Positions 47,597 through 57,075 of a stretch of DNA of 64,000 bases are shown piece after piece (position 1 is the first letter of the stretch; each line of letters starts with the position of its first letter). The position numbers and the translations under genes were made by a program. The stretch is taken from positions 1-64,000 of the forward strand of contig NZ_WJBI01000007.1 in NCBI RefSeq assembly GCF_020804225.1. The letters are read 5' to 3'. The DNA is from Methanosarcina sp. DH2 (GTDB lineage: Archaea > Halobacteriota > Methanosarcinia > Methanosarcinales > Methanosarcinaceae). The notes under the pieces were generated by a model, which worked only from the letters and a program-made list of their open reading frames with translations, had not been told where the DNA came from and did no database searches.

Positions 47597-47999
47597 GAGG
47601 ATATTACTAAATCTTTTTGGTATGATTTTTGTGGTTAGATTTAAACATTTAAAAAAAAATTATATGATATTAGTCTTTTCTAGGAAAAATACTTAAATAA
47701 GTGATCCCGGAAATTTCCGCCGATTTTAAGCGACCTTTAAAATTCATTTTTCTATTGATGCTGGTTTTTTATATAATCATAGAAAAATACATTTCATCTT
47801 AATAAAATGAATTTTAAAAAAATACATGAATTCATCTAGCGGAGAACACAAAAGATTTAAGTACCTTCTAAACGAATGAGATTTCATTGGGAAAGTGGAC
47901 ACTTAAAAACGACGCGGTACTTGATTTGTGAGTGCTTTTTGCACTCGAGTAGGTGACCAGTCCCAAAATGATTTTAATAAATTAAGGAGGAAATTATAA
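47597..47999 (+). promoter_or_regulatory. mcr promoter and structured leader
   Basis: A TATA box TTTTATATAAT at about 47769-47779 implies transcription from about 47805 and a leader near 195 bases. The leader contains a perfect hairpin, GAGTGC (47930-47935), TTTTT loop, GCACTC (47941-47946). AAGGAGG at 47984-47990 lies 9 bases before the GTG start of mcrB. The other side of the gap must hold the divergent mmp10 promoter. Confidence 0.6.
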
Positions 48000-49304
48000 G
48001 TGTCTGACACAGTAGACATCTACGACGACAGAGGAAAACTGCTCGAGAGCAATGTCGATATAATGAACCTTGCTCCAACAAGAAACGCAGCAATTAAAAA
48101 GATTATCTTGGACACCAAGAGGTCAGTTGCAGTCTCCCTCGCAGGTATTCAGGGCGCACTTGCCAGCGGCAAGATGGGCGGCAAGGGCCGTCAGATCTTA
48201 GGCCGTGGGCTTAACTACGATATCGTAGGCAACGTTGATGCAATTGCAGAGAATGTAAAGAAGCTCGTCCAGGTCGATGAAGGCGACGACACCAACGTCA
48301 AGATCCTTAAGGGCGGAAAGAGCCTTCTTATCCAGGCCCCAGAGTCCAGGATGGCCGCTGGTGCTGACTACATGTCCGCAACCACAGTCGGTGCAGCAGC
48401 AGTCACCCAGAGCATCATGGACATGTTCGGAACCGACATGTACGATGCACCTATCGTAAAGGCAGCTGTCTGGGGAAGCTACCCACAGACAATGGACCTC
48501 ATGGGCGGACAGGTTCAGGGCATTCTGAGCATCCCCCAGAACAACGAAGGTCTCGGCTTCTCCCTCAGGAACATCATGGCCAACCACGTTGCAGCAATCA
48601 CCAACCGTGGTGCAATGAACGCAGCAGCTCTCTCCTCAATCTATGAGCAGGCCGGTATCTTTGAGATGGGCGGCGCAGTCGGTATGTTCGAGAGGCACCA
48701 GCTCCTCGGTCTTGCCTGCCAGGGCCTTAACGCCAACAACGTTGTATACGACCTTGTAAAGGAAAACGGCAAGGAAGGTACTATCGGAACCGTTATTCAG
48801 TCCATTGTCGGCAGGGCAGTTGAAGACGGCGTTATTTCCGTTGACAAAGCAGCACCCTCCGGATACAAGTTCTACAAGGCAAACGATGTTCCAATGTGGA
48901 ATGCTTACGCCGCAGCCGGTACCCTTGCAGCCACTCTCGTGAACTGTGGTGCAGGCCGTGCAGCCCAGAACGTCTCCTCAACACTTCTGTACTTCAACGA
49001 CATCCTTGAGAAGGAAACCGGTCTCCCAGGATGCGACTATGGTAAAGTACAGGGTGTAGCAGTAGGATTCTCATTCTTCAGCCACTCAATCTATGGTGGC
49101 GGTGGACCCGGTGTCTTCAACGGTAACCACGTCGTTACCAGGCACTCCAGAGGATTCGCAATTCCCTGCGTATGCGCAGCAGTAGCCCTGGATGCAGGTA
49201 CTCAGATGTTCACAATCGAATCAACATCCGGCCTCATCGGCGATGTGTTCGGATCGATTGAGGAATTCCGCCAGCCAATTAAGGCAGTTGCAGGAGCGCT
49301 CTAA
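48000..49304 (+). CDS. mcrB: Methyl-coenzyme M reductase, beta subunit
   Basis: The 434-residue protein is the beta subunit of Mcr, the (alpha-beta-gamma)2 nickel enzyme that releases methane from methyl-CoM and coenzyme B. It starts with GTG at 48000 after a strong AAGGAGG. The conserved [18 protein letters not shown] segment (quoted by its ends, about residues 368-385) belongs to the subunit face near coenzyme B. Codon use is extremely biased, with mostly C-ending codons, as expected for one of the cell's most abundant proteins. It is the first gene of mcrBDCGA. Confidence 0.98.
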   Translation: MSDTVDIYDDRGKLLESNVDIMNLAPTRNAAIKKIILDTKRSVAVSLAGIQGALASGKMGGKGRQILGRGLNYDIVGNVDAIAENVKKLVQVDEGDDTNVKILKGGKSLLIQAPESRMAAGADYMSATTVGAAAVTQSIMDMFGTDMYDAPIVKAAVWGSYPQTMDLMGGQVQGILSIPQNNEGLGFSLRNIMANHVAAITNRGAMNAAALSSIYEQAGIFEMGGAVGMFERHQLLGLACQGLNANNVVYDLVKENGKEGTIGTVIQSIVGRAVEDGVISVDKAAPSGYKFYKANDVPMWNAYAAAGTLAATLVNCGAGRAAQNVSSTLLYFNDILEKETGLPGCDYGKVQGVAVGFSFFSHSIYGGGGPGVFNGNHVVTRHSRGFAIPCVCAAVALDAGTQMFTIESTSGLIGDVFGSIEEFRQPIKAVAGAL

Positions 49305-49328
49305 ACAAATTATTTAAAAGGTCTAACG

Positions 49329-49841
49329 ATGTCAGACTCTGCTTCAAATACGGAAGATTCTATCCAAATCGAAATCTTTCCCAGTAGAATCCTGTCTCCT
49401 GAAACCGCTCAGAAACTTATTACTGAGCTCTATCGGGTTGACGGGATAATCCGCGTTATGGTCCAGGGCTCGAGGCTCCCCGAAAAGGTGTCTTCAGGCC
49501 CGGGTACCGGGGAAAAGGTGGAACACCCCCTAAGGAAGCCTATTCAGATCGGAGATCAGGTTATTGAGCTTAAGATCAGTGTAGGCAGGATCAGGCTTGA
49601 AATCTCAAATGCCGAAACTAAAGAAAAGGTCAGGGCAGTATGCGATAAAGTGCTCCCGTTCTCTTTTGAATTCAGGGAAGGACATTTCTTCAGGAAAAAG
49701 CCCACAGTGACTGATTATGCAAAATATGGTCCTGAAACCGACCCTCGCTTGCTTGGCATGGTGGATCCCAAAGCCAAGGTAAACCAGCTCGTCTTCATCG
49801 AGAAACAAGAAGAAGAAGATGACAAAGACAAAGATGAGTGA
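49329..49841 (+). CDS. mcrD: Methyl-coenzyme M reductase operon protein D
   Basis: The 170-residue McrD is not part of the mature enzyme but binds it and is thought to help assembly or cofactor F430 handling. It has the family start I-Q-I-E-I-F-P-S-R-I-L-S and F-R-E-G-H-F-F-R-K-K-P-T-V-T-D-Y in the carboxyl half, with a very acidic tail. AAAAGG precedes the ATG. Codon bias is clearly weaker than in mcrB, mcrG and mcrA, in line with lower expression. Confidence 0.95.
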   Translation: MSDSASNTEDSIQIEIFPSRILSPETAQKLITELYRVDGIIRVMVQGSRLPEKVSSGPGTGEKVEHPLRKPIQIGDQVIELKISVGRIRLEISNAETKEKVRAVCDKVLPFSFEFREGHFFRKKPTVTDYAKYGPETDPRLLGMVDPKAKVNQLVFIEKQEEEDDKDKDE

Positions 49842-49847
49842 AAGGAT

Positions 49848-50468
49848 ATGATGATCGATCGGGAAACACAGGTAGTTGACTGCCGATGCGGCGGAGGACT
49901 CGGCAAAGGAGGAGGGCTTGCTCAAAGAGGCACTCTTTCGGAAGCTGGTCGTGCCGATGTGGTAGCTATTGCTATGAGTCCCGGCCAGAGGCATATCACA
50001 AAACCGGTATGCGAGATTACATACGGGATGAGGAAGGAAAACATTCAGGTGAGTGTGCTTGTACTCTACTCAGGTTCAGGGATACCTGAATCCGGCATGA
50101 GGACAGGATCGTTTGTACTGAGTCCGGTAGAAGTCGCACAGATTGAAATGCACAAGCTGGCTGTTATTCACCTCGGAAATATTAAGGATCACGTGATTAG
50201 AAAAACCAGGGAGATCCTGAGCCAGGCTGATATCCCGGCAATTGTTGTCAGCCAGATTCCGGTGGATTTTGAAGATTTTGCAGAAGCAGGGATAAAGACG
50301 AGATTAGTGATGCCAAGGGATGAAAATATTCGTACGAAGGGAATTGTAATGGATATGGTAAGTGGAGTTACACGTGGTGACTTCTGTCCCAGGGATAAAC
50401 TAAATTCAATCGTAAAATACGTCAAGACGACATTAGACCAGTTAGAAGATCATAAAGGAGTTGCATGA
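49848..50468 (+). CDS. mcrC: Methyl-coenzyme M reductase operon protein C
   Basis: The 206-residue McrC is part of the ATP-dependent Mcr activation machinery in methanogens, which reduces the nickel of F430. The family pattern DCRCGGGLGKGGGLAQRGT is near residues 12-30. The first ATG is 49848, but AAGG at 49842-49845 leaves almost no spacing to it; the second ATG at 49851 is better placed. Codon bias is moderate. Its stop TGA is just upstream of the mcrG start. Confidence 0.95.
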   Translation: MMIDRETQVVDCRCGGGLGKGGGLAQRGTLSEAGRADVVAIAMSPGQRHITKPVCEITYGMRKENIQVSVLVLYSGSGIPESGMRTGSFVLSPVEVAQIEMHKLAVIHLGNIKDHVIRKTREILSQADIPAIVVSQIPVDFEDFAEAGIKTRLVMPRDENIRTKGIVMDMVSGVTRGDFCPRDKLNSIVKYVKTTLDQLEDHKGVA

Positions 50469-50469
50469 G

Positions 50470-51216
50470 ATGGCATACGAACCACAATTTTATCCAGGCG
50501 CTACATCAGTTGGCGCTAACAGAAGAAAGCACATGTCCGGAAAACTTGAGAAACTCAGGGAAATTTCCGACGAAGACTTAACTGCAGTCCTCGGACACCG
50601 TGCCCCAGGGAGCGACTACCCAAGCACCCACCCACCACTTGCAGAAATGGGAGAGCCCGCATGTTCCGTCCGTGAGGCTGTAGCAGCAACACCCGGTGCA
50701 GCAGCAGGAGACAGGGTCAGGTACGTTCAGTTCGCTGACTCAATGTACAACGCTCCGGCTACCCCTTACTTCAGATCATACTTCGCAGCAATTAACTTTA
50801 GAGGTGTAGACCCAGGTACCCTTTCCGGTCGTCAGATCGTTGAAGCTCGTGAGAGGGACATGGAAAAGTGCGCAAAGGTCCAGCTGGAAACTGAAATGAG
50901 CTGCCCTGCACTTTCCGGTATGCGCGGTTCAACTGTGCATGGTCACTCAGTCCGTCTTCAGGAAGACGGCGTAATGTTTGACATGGTCGACAGGAGAAGA
51001 CTCGAAAACGGCACTATCATTATGGACAAGGACCAGGTTGCAATTCCACTCGACAGGAAAGTAGACCTCGGTAAACCCATGTCTGAAGAAGAAGCCGCAA
51101 AGAGGACAACCATCTACCGTGTGGACAATGTGGCTTTCAGGGACGATTCAGAAGTCGTCGAATGGGTACACAGAATATTCGATAAGAGGACTACCTACGG
51201 ATTCCAGCCGAAATGA
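50470..51216 (+). CDS. mcrG: Methyl-coenzyme M reductase, gamma subunit
   Basis: The 248-residue gamma subunit begins [10 protein letters not shown] at ATG 50470, with AAGGAG at 50455-50460 nine bases upstream. A longer frame from TTG 50461 would overlap mcrC and is not supported. Conserved stretches include [18 protein letters not shown] and [16 protein letters not shown]. It completes the (alpha-beta-gamma)2 enzyme and helps bind F430. The codon bias is extreme. Confidence 0.98.
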   Translation: MAYEPQFYPGATSVGANRRKHMSGKLEKLREISDEDLTAVLGHRAPGSDYPSTHPPLAEMGEPACSVREAVAATPGAAAGDRVRYVQFADSMYNAPATPYFRSYFAAINFRGVDPGTLSGRQIVEARERDMEKCAKVQLETEMSCPALSGMRGSTVHGHSVRLQEDGVMFDMVDRRRLENGTIIMDKDQVAIPLDRKVDLGKPMSEEEAAKRTTIYRVDNVAFRDDSEVVEWVHRIFDKRTTYGFQPK

Positions 51217-51226
51217 GGTGACCATA

Positions 51227-52942
51227 ATGGCAGCAGATATTTTCTCTAAATTTAAGAAGTCAATGGAAGTCAAGTTCACACAGGAATTTGGTTCAAACCA
51301 GCAGTCCACCACGGACATCACCGGCAAGACCGAGAAGTTCCTGAGACTTGGGCCTGAGCAGGACGCAAGAAAGGCCGAAATGATTAAGGCCGGAAAAGAG
51401 ATCGCAGAGAAGAGAGGCATTGCATTCTACAACCCGATGATGCACACCGGTGCACCCCTCGGTCAGCGTGCAATTACCCCTTACGTCATTTCTGGAACTG
51501 ACATTGTTGCAGAACCAGACGACCTGCACTACGTGAACAACGCTGCAATGCAGCAGATGTGGGACGACATCAGGAGAACCTGTATTGTCGGTCTTGACAT
51601 GGCTCACGAGACCCTCGAGAAGAGGCTGGGTAAGGAAGTTACCCCTGAAACCATCAACCACTACCTTGAGACCCTCAACCACGCAATGCCCGGTGCAGCA
51701 GTGGTTCAGGAAATGATGGTCGAAACCCACCCCGCTCTTGTCGACGACTGCTACGTCAAGATCTTCACAGGTGACGACGAGCTTGCAGATGAAATCGACA
51801 AGCAGTACCTCATTAACATCAACAAGATGTTCACTGAGGAACAGGCAGCCCAGCTTAAAGCCTCCATCGGCAAGACCTCCTGGCAGGCAATTCACATCCC
51901 AACAATTGTCTCCAGAACAACTGACGGTGCTCAGACTTCCAGATGGGCAGCCATGCAGATCGGTATGTCCTTCATCTCCGCATACGCAATGTGCGCCGGT
52001 GAAGCAGCAGTTGCTGACCTGTCCTTCGCTGCAAAGCACGCAGCCCTCGTCTCCATGGGTGAAATGCTCCCCGCAAGGCGTGCACGTGGACCCAACGAGC
52101 CCGGTGGACTTTCCTTCGGTCACCTCTCAGACATCGTCCAGACAAGCCGCACAGTGACTGACGACCCCGCAAAGGTTGCCCTCGAAGTCGTAGGTGCAGG
52201 CTGCATGCTTTACGACCAGATCTGGCTCGGATCCTACATGTCCGGTGGTGTCGGGTTCACACAGTATGCAACAGCTGCATACACCGATGACATCCTCGAC
52301 AACAACGTGTACTATGACGTAGACTACATCAACGACAAGTACAACGGTGCTGCAAACATCGGCAAGGACAACAAGGTAAAAGCCACCCTCGAAGTCGTAA
52401 AGGACATCGCAACCGAGTCCACACTCTACGGTATCGAGACATACGAGAAGTTCCCAACTGCCCTTGAAGACCACTTCGGTGGATCCCAGAGAGCAACCGT
52501 GCTCGCAGCTGCAGCCGGTGTTGCAACTGCCCTCGGAACTGCAAACGCCAACGCTGGTCTTTCCGGCTGGTACCTCTCCATGTACCTGCACAAGGAAGCA
52601 TGGGGCCGTCTCGGCTTCTTCGGTTTCGACCTGCAGGACCAGTGCGGTGCCACAAACGTTCTGTCCTACCAGGGCGACGAAGGTCTCCCAGACGAACTCC
52701 GTGGTCCAAACTACCCCAACTATGCAATGAACGTCGGTCACCAGGGTGGATACGCAGGTATCGCTCAGGCAGCCCACGCAGGCCGCGGAGACGCATTCAC
52801 CGTGAACCCACTCATCAAGGTCTGCTTCGCTGACGACCTCATGCCGTTCAACTTTGCAGAACCCAGGAGAGAGTTCGGCCGCGGTGCCATCAGAGAGTTC
52901 GTGCCTGCTGGTGAGAGATCCCTCATCATCCCGGCAAAATAA
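51227..52942 (+). CDS. mcrA: Methyl-coenzyme M reductase, alpha subunit
   Basis: The alpha subunit (571 residues by my count) starts at ATG 51227, with GAGGTG just upstream, overlapping the mcrG stop. Gln161 is at the position that ligates the F430 nickel. The sites known to be modified in Methanosarcina are present: His271 (KHAALVS), Arg285 (LPARRARG), the thioglycine site Gly466 and the S-methylcysteine Cys473 ([14 protein letters not shown]). From Gly466 onward the numbering is one higher than in M. barkeri because of an extra residue in the [11 protein letters not shown] stretch. It catalyses methane release. Codon bias is extreme. Confidence 0.98.
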   Translation: MAADIFSKFKKSMEVKFTQEFGSNQQSTTDITGKTEKFLRLGPEQDARKAEMIKAGKEIAEKRGIAFYNPMMHTGAPLGQRAITPYVISGTDIVAEPDDLHYVNNAAMQQMWDDIRRTCIVGLDMAHETLEKRLGKEVTPETINHYLETLNHAMPGAAVVQEMMVETHPALVDDCYVKIFTGDDELADEIDKQYLININKMFTEEQAAQLKASIGKTSWQAIHIPTIVSRTTDGAQTSRWAAMQIGMSFISAYAMCAGEAAVADLSFAAKHAALVSMGEMLPARRARGPNEPGGLSFGHLSDIVQTSRTVTDDPAKVALEVVGAGCMLYDQIWLGSYMSGGVGFTQYATAAYTDDILDNNVYYDVDYINDKYNGAANIGKDNKVKATLEVVKDIATESTLYGIETYEKFPTALEDHFGGSQRATVLAAAAGVATALGTANANAGLSGWYLSMYLHKEAWGRLGFFGFDLQDQCGATNVLSYQGDEGLPDELRGPNYPNYAMNVGHQGGYAGIAQAAHAGRGDAFTVNPLIKVCFADDLMPFNFAEPRREFGRGAIREFVPAGERSLIIPAK

Positions 52943-52971
52943 ACTCTATAAATTAAACACTTTAAAACAGA

Positions 52972-52996
52972 GTAGGCCTTCTGGCCTGCTTTTTTC
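52972..52996 (+). terminator. Terminator of the mcr operon
   Basis: GTAGGCC (52972-52978) and GGCCTGC (52983-52989) form a 7-bp stem with one G-U pair around a TTCT loop, followed by TTTTTTC. It begins 30 bases after the mcrA stop and ends the mcr transcript. Confidence 0.8.
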
Positions 52997-53003
52997 TCTT
53001 TTT

Positions 53004-53051
53004 CCCGAATTGCGCCTCGCCCGAATTGCGCCTCGCCCGAATTGCGCCTCG
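53004..53051. repeat. Three tandem 16-bp repeats
   Basis: CCCGAATTGCGCCTCG occurs three times without change at 53004-53019, 53020-53035 and 53036-53051. Directly after it, GTCCTTTT (53062-53069) and AAGAGGAC (53080-53087) form a hairpin around CGCTTCGCTC. The block separates the convergent mcrA and mcmA genes and could end the mcmA transcript. Confidence 0.82.
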
Positions 53052-53178
53052 GGAGTACGCGGTCCTTTTCGCTTCGCTCAAGAGGACTAATTTTACGTGA
53101 AATTGCTTCTTTTCTCTCATTCAAAAAATGTAGATGTGTTAACAGTATTCCTTCCATTCCAAATTCATATAATTCCCT

Positions 53179-54159
53179 TCAAATCACGACAAGTTTTTTG
53201 CCTATTTTGTCTGCGGCTTCTACAAATTCTGTTGTATCTACACCAGGAAATGTATCTATAATACAAATGTCAAATTTTTCATCTAAACAATCCGTTAATT
53301 CTCTTATATCCATATTATAAACTTCAAATTTGCCTCCAGATGCTATTAATTCTTCTTTACTGCCTGGAAGTTTGACTGGAAATCCATTAGCTTCTAAATT
53401 AAGCAAAGTAGTTTCTATTGCAGGATTCCATATATCATTAAAAACAACTTTTCGCGCGCCGGCTTTAAGGCATGCGATTCCTAAAGTCCCAGGACCACAT
53501 GTACAATCAAGAACAGTAGGCTCATCATTATCTTCTAAAGCTTTTTCAAGTATCTCTATTTTCGGCGATTTCACCGTCGGAAACTCTATATGAATTTCAT
53601 GCTGATATTTGTATATTCCTAAAGCACCGTAAGGAGTCTGTATAATATCACATCTTAAATCGCATCCAGCAAGAAGTTCATATACGTGAGGATTAGAATC
53701 GGAATCCCTTATACCCACAGTTTTTCTTATATCTCCCTTTAAAACCCCTTTAACTTCCTCAACTTCCTTTACAATGGTCTCAGCACATTTTTTATCCACT
53801 TCATTAGATAATATCACTAAAGAATCTTCAGGCAAATAGGGAACAGAATTAGCTGGATAGCCAGGAGTCACAAGAGGGACACATGCATTCCTTAAATTAG
53901 CTTTTTTATCTTTTATTCCTTCATCCATCATTATTTTTAACACGTGAGATATTACAGTATCAAGTTGTCTCTTACCACATTTACAACTTCCAAAATGGTT
54001 ATCTATTTCATCTAAATTAATCTGTTCTGCTAGAGGAGAGAATTTTTTTATTTTTTCGGTTTTGCAATCGTTGCAAGGTTTGTAGAATGATTCAATGTCT
54101 TTTAGTGCTTCTGAAACAGGCCTTATGCACGTATCTCCACACCTACATCTTATTTCCAT
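53179..54159 (-). CDS. mcmA: SAM-dependent McrA cysteine methyltransferase (McmA)
   Basis: The 326-residue protein has an amino-terminal cysteine-rich region with C-R-C-G-D-T-C, C-N-D-C and C-K-C-G-K, probably a zinc site. A Rossmann methyltransferase domain follows, with the SAM loop VLDCTCGPGTLGIAC at about 217-231 and VVFNDIWNPA. It lies directly downstream of mcrA and converges on it, the position of MA4545 (mcmA) in M. acetivorans. Genetics there showed it is needed for S-methylation of the McrA cysteine, which is Cys473 in this window. Its codon use is AT-rich and quite unlike the neighbouring mcr genes. Confidence 0.85.
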   Translation of the reverse strand: MEIRCRCGDTCIRPVSEALKDIESFYKPCNDCKTEKIKKFSPLAEQINLDEIDNHFGSCKCGKRQLDTVISHVLKIMMDEGIKDKKANLRNACVPLVTPGYPANSVPYLPEDSLVILSNEVDKKCAETIVKEVEEVKGVLKGDIRKTVGIRDSDSNPHVYELLAGCDLRCDIIQTPYGALGIYKYQHEIHIEFPTVKSPKIEILEKALEDNDEPTVLDCTCGPGTLGIACLKAGARKVVFNDIWNPAIETTLLNLEANGFPVKLPGSKEELIASGGKFEVYNMDIRELTDCLDEKFDICIIDTFPGVDTTEFVEAADKIGKKLVVI

Positions 54160-54344
54160 GTACTTAAATATGGATATTCCATGTAAAAGTACTATTCCAT
54201 TTTTTTATTATTCCTGAACTTTGGTTCAGATTCATCAGAATATAGGTGGTTTCTTTGACTGATTGGAGGTTAATTCAAAAAAGAGAATACTGAAAGTTTG
54301 AGGGTCCATCTCATGATCAGTTATCAAAATTAAGTGAACTATTC

Positions 54345-54394
54345 CTCCCTTTCGCTTACGTTCCGAGGAAGGAGTCATCTCGCCTTATCGAGAT
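54345..54394. repeat. Pair of adjacent stem-loops between aroA and mcmA
   Basis: ATCTCG (54377-54382) and CGAGAT (54389-54394) form a perfect 6-bp stem. Just to the left an imperfect stem joins CTCC at 54345-54348 with GGAG at 54371-54374 and extends inward with mismatches. They lie 60-110 bases after the aroA stop on the minus strand and may mark its transcript end or be a dispersed palindromic element. Confidence 0.45.
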
Positions 54395-54453
54395 AGAACC
54401 CGTATTCAGTCTGCATCTAATCTGCACTTAGAAATTTAGATTTTATTTTCAAC

Positions 54454-55746
54454 TTATTCTTCTGAAACTTCTTCAATTTTTGCTCCAAGGTTGCGCATAT
54501 CTTTAAAAAAATCAGGATAAGATATCGATACTGATTCAGTGGTGTCAATTGTCGTGTTTCCCGCAACCATCCCTGCTATTGAAAGAGCCATAACAATCCT
54601 GTGGTCATCCCAACCGTGGACTTCGGCTCCTTTAAGGGTTCCTCCGGTAATTGTCAGGCTGTCCTTTTCTTCTTTGAGGCAAACTCCCAGTTTCGGAAGT
54701 TCGGTTGCAAGGGCTCGAAGCCGGTCAGTTTCCTTGTAGCGCACATGTTCGGCATTTTCTATCCTGCTAGTTCCTTCGGCAACAGCTGCCAGGACGGCAA
54801 CAGTCGGGACAAGGTCAGGAGTTGCTCCGGCATCAAACGTAATGGCTTTTAATTTTCTTCCTCCTCTGACGGTCACAGTACCGGCTTCTCTGTTCCATAT
54901 GATATCTGCTCCCATCTGTTTCAGAGTTTCAATAATTGCCCTATCTCCCTGTTTTGAGGGGAAAAGGTTTTTAACCGTTATTTCGGCTCCTTCGAGCATG
55001 GCTGCAGCTGCGAGCAGGTAAGATGCAGACGAGAAGTCTCCTGGAATGGTATATTCTTTAAGGTCATATTTCTGTTTTCCAGGAATGATGAACCTGGTAC
55101 CGTTTTTATCGTCCGTATGTATTTTGACTCCTGCCAGTTCAAGCATCTCGATGGTTACATCCACGTAAGGTCTTGATTTCAGTTTTCCTGTAATGGAGAG
55201 CGTGGTGCTGTTTTCTGCAAGAGGGCAGGCTATAAGGAGAGCAGAAATAAACTGAGAACTGATTGAGCCATTAATTTCTATTTCAGATCCTTCAAGCCCG
55301 CCTTTGACAACAATAGGAGCTTTTTCGTTCCCTCTCGTAGAGCAGGCTTTTACTCCCAGTCTGTTGAGGGCTTCAAGAAGAGGCCCGTTTGGCCGCGTTC
55401 GAAGGGAAGCGTCTCCTGTAAGCACCGTGATTCCGTCAGTGAGAGCTGCAATTGCTGTCATGAAGCGGAGGGTTGTTCCTGAGTTTGCGGCATCAATTAC
55501 ATCGTCCGGAACACCGGGTTTTCCATTCATACCGTGGATGATGAGATTCTCTTCCTCTCTTTTAACCGAGGCTCCGAACATCTCAGAAGCTCTGATTGTA
55601 GCAAAGGTATCGGCGGAGAGCAGGGGACGGCGAACGATCGATTCTTTTGAAAGGGCTGCCAGGGTTATAGCCCGGTGGGTGTAACTCTTTGAAGGGGGGG
55701 CAAAGACTTCCCCTGTAACTGAGGATTTGCTGATAGAGATGCGCAT
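54454..55746 (-). CDS. aroA: 3-phosphoshikimate 1-carboxyvinyltransferase (EPSP synthase)
   Basis: The 430-residue enzyme transfers the enolpyruvyl group of PEP to shikimate 3-phosphate, the penultimate step to chorismate. The substrate-binding start APPSKSYTHRA (residues 17-27), GNSGT-like AANSGTTLRFM and the RYKETDRLRAL signature near residue 335 are present. It lies about 42 kb from the main aro operon of the window. The ATG is at 55746. Three copies of TTCTGAATACGGTTA-like sequence lie just upstream. Confidence 0.96.
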   Translation of the reverse strand: MRISISKSSVTGEVFAPPSKSYTHRAITLAALSKESIVRRPLLSADTFATIRASEMFGASVKREEENLIIHGMNGKPGVPDDVIDAANSGTTLRFMTAIAALTDGITVLTGDASLRTRPNGPLLEALNRLGVKACSTRGNEKAPIVVKGGLEGSEIEINGSISSQFISALLIACPLAENSTTLSITGKLKSRPYVDVTIEMLELAGVKIHTDDKNGTRFIIPGKQKYDLKEYTIPGDFSSASYLLAAAAMLEGAEITVKNLFPSKQGDRAIIETLKQMGADIIWNREAGTVTVRGGRKLKAITFDAGATPDLVPTVAVLAAVAEGTSRIENAEHVRYKETDRLRALATELPKLGVCLKEEKDSLTITGGTLKGAEVHGWDDHRIVMALSIAGMVAGNTTIDTTESVSISYPDFFKDMRNLGAKIEEVSEE

Positions 55747-55809
55747 GTGTATCAGAGCTCTTCGATTTTTTATTCCTGACTTTTTCCTGTCAACTGCTTG
55801 CTTTTGGCT

Positions 55810-55847
55810 TTCTGAATACGGTTATTCTGAATACGGTTATTCTGAAT
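55810..55847. repeat. Tandem 15-bp repeat between aroA and thyA
   Basis: TTCTGAATACGGTTA occurs at 55810-55824 and 55825-55839, with a partial third copy TTCTGAAT at 55840-55847. It lies between the stop of thyA and the start of aroA, both on the minus strand, and so upstream of aroA. Confidence 0.75.
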
Positions 55848-55861
55848 TTGATTAAAAACTC

Positions 55862-56515
55862 TCAGTTTATGCCTTTCACGATATTTTCTACCATATCCCA
55901 GTCGTGGTCGTAAACATGGGCTGAAATGCTGACCGTGGTGATTGTTCCCGGTTCGACTCCTACCCTTTCGGCAACATATTCAAGTAACCTGGAAAGCCCG
56001 TAAAGGTTTGCAGGGTAGGCTCCTCCGAAATCGTGGCTCCTGAATAGAGTAGTAAGGTGGACCTTCCCATTCCTGATTTTGAAGTCATCGAGTATCATGC
56101 AGGGAACTTCATTGACTTTAGTATCCACAGGCGGTATCCAGGTAACAGCTGTAGCTCGTCTGGAAGTGGGGCTCTCCTGCAGCTTTTCGATTACATATTC
56201 GATCTGATCCACTTCTCCATTCCAGTTCCTGAGGCGCTGACCGTAGGTGTATTCAAAGTCCTGCACGTTTTCGCCCGAGATCAGCTGTTTTGCATATTCT
56301 TCGAGCCGTTCTTCATTCCAGGCAGTATCTTCGGGAATTCTATCCGTATAGGGGTCTTCGATTACCACCATCAAGTCCATGAATTCCCTGATCTGGCTCC
56401 CCCTTTCGTCGGTAATCACCTGCCCGTGATTCCAGATAATATTAAGCCCGCGGTACCATGCATCAGAGATATTCTTTGCCCTGATAATCCTGCCAATCTC
56501 AAACTTGTCTTCCAT
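55862..56515 (-). CDS. thyA: Thymidylate synthase, archaeal ThyA-like
   Basis: The 217-residue protein is the short archaeal thymidylate synthase, which methylates dUMP to dTMP. In methanogens it is thought to use a pterin related to tetrahydromethanopterin rather than folate. The nucleophile Cys139 is in E-V-P-C-M. The phosphate-binding SRRATAV and the nucleotide-binding SHDFGGAYPANLYGL stretch (about 168-182) follow the family. The ATG is at 56515. The length fits archaeal members, which lack the large-domain insert of bacterial ThyA. Confidence 0.93.
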   Translation of the reverse strand: MEDKFEIGRIIRAKNISDAWYRGLNIIWNHGQVITDERGSQIREFMDLMVVIEDPYTDRIPEDTAWNEERLEEYAKQLISGENVQDFEYTYGQRLRNWNGEVDQIEYVIEKLQESPTSRRATAVTWIPPVDTKVNEVPCMILDDFKIRNGKVHLTTLFRSHDFGGAYPANLYGLSRLLEYVAERVGVEPGTITTVSISAHVYDHDWDMVENIVKGIN

Positions 56516-57075
56516 AGAAAATTCCCCATTCAGGTTAAGGTAGGGTGTGGATAATCAACGTAATAATTTATTATTGAGAAAGTGCTTTTCAGCCCGATTT
56601 ATTAATTTGCCTTTTCGAACGTTTTCTACAAATGGCAAGTAAAAACTCTAAATAAGAGCCAGTAAATATGCTGTTTTGGCGGGCTGGGTTCTTACTTCTT
56701 GTCAGTAAGTTCGTCATAAACTGATTCGTTTACTGACTTTTATTGTCTTTTATTAACAATTTGTCCTTCCTATTTTATCTATCACTTTCTTTTATAAGTG
56801 TTTTTTCTCCTGCAAAGCCCGGTATTTCTCTATGCAATTTGATAACATATAGCATGCAAAATTTAAAAGAATACCGGATAAACTTTCAGAGAGAAAGTAA
56901 AGCGAGAGAAATGAGTACAATCGTTGCGGAGAATGAAAATAATTGTGAAACGTTAAAGAAGTAAAGAAAAATAGAGAACAAATACATCAGTAAATAAAGG
57001 TTGAAAATAAGAATAAAAAGAAAAAATACAAAAAGGAAAGTTAAAATTAAATAAAAAATGTTTTTTCAGAGAGCT
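56516..57075. other. AT-rich intergenic region between htpX and thyA
   Basis: The 560-bp gap is upstream of thyA and downstream of htpX, both on the minus strand. It contains repeated AAAGAAAAAATAGAGAA-like sequence near 56960-57060. A 73-codon frame at 56743-56964 on the plus strand has no ribosome-binding site and low complexity, so it is not called. Confidence 0.4.

Noticed and set aside
51293-52777. Long minus-strand open frames opposite mcrA
   Set aside because: They arise from the extreme C-ending codon bias of mcrA, which removes stops on the other strand; the translations are Cys/Val-rich and meaningless.
56743-56964. A 73-codon frame between htpX and thyA
   Set aside because: No ribosome-binding site, low-complexity hydrophobic start and a lysine-rich end in AT-rich DNA.
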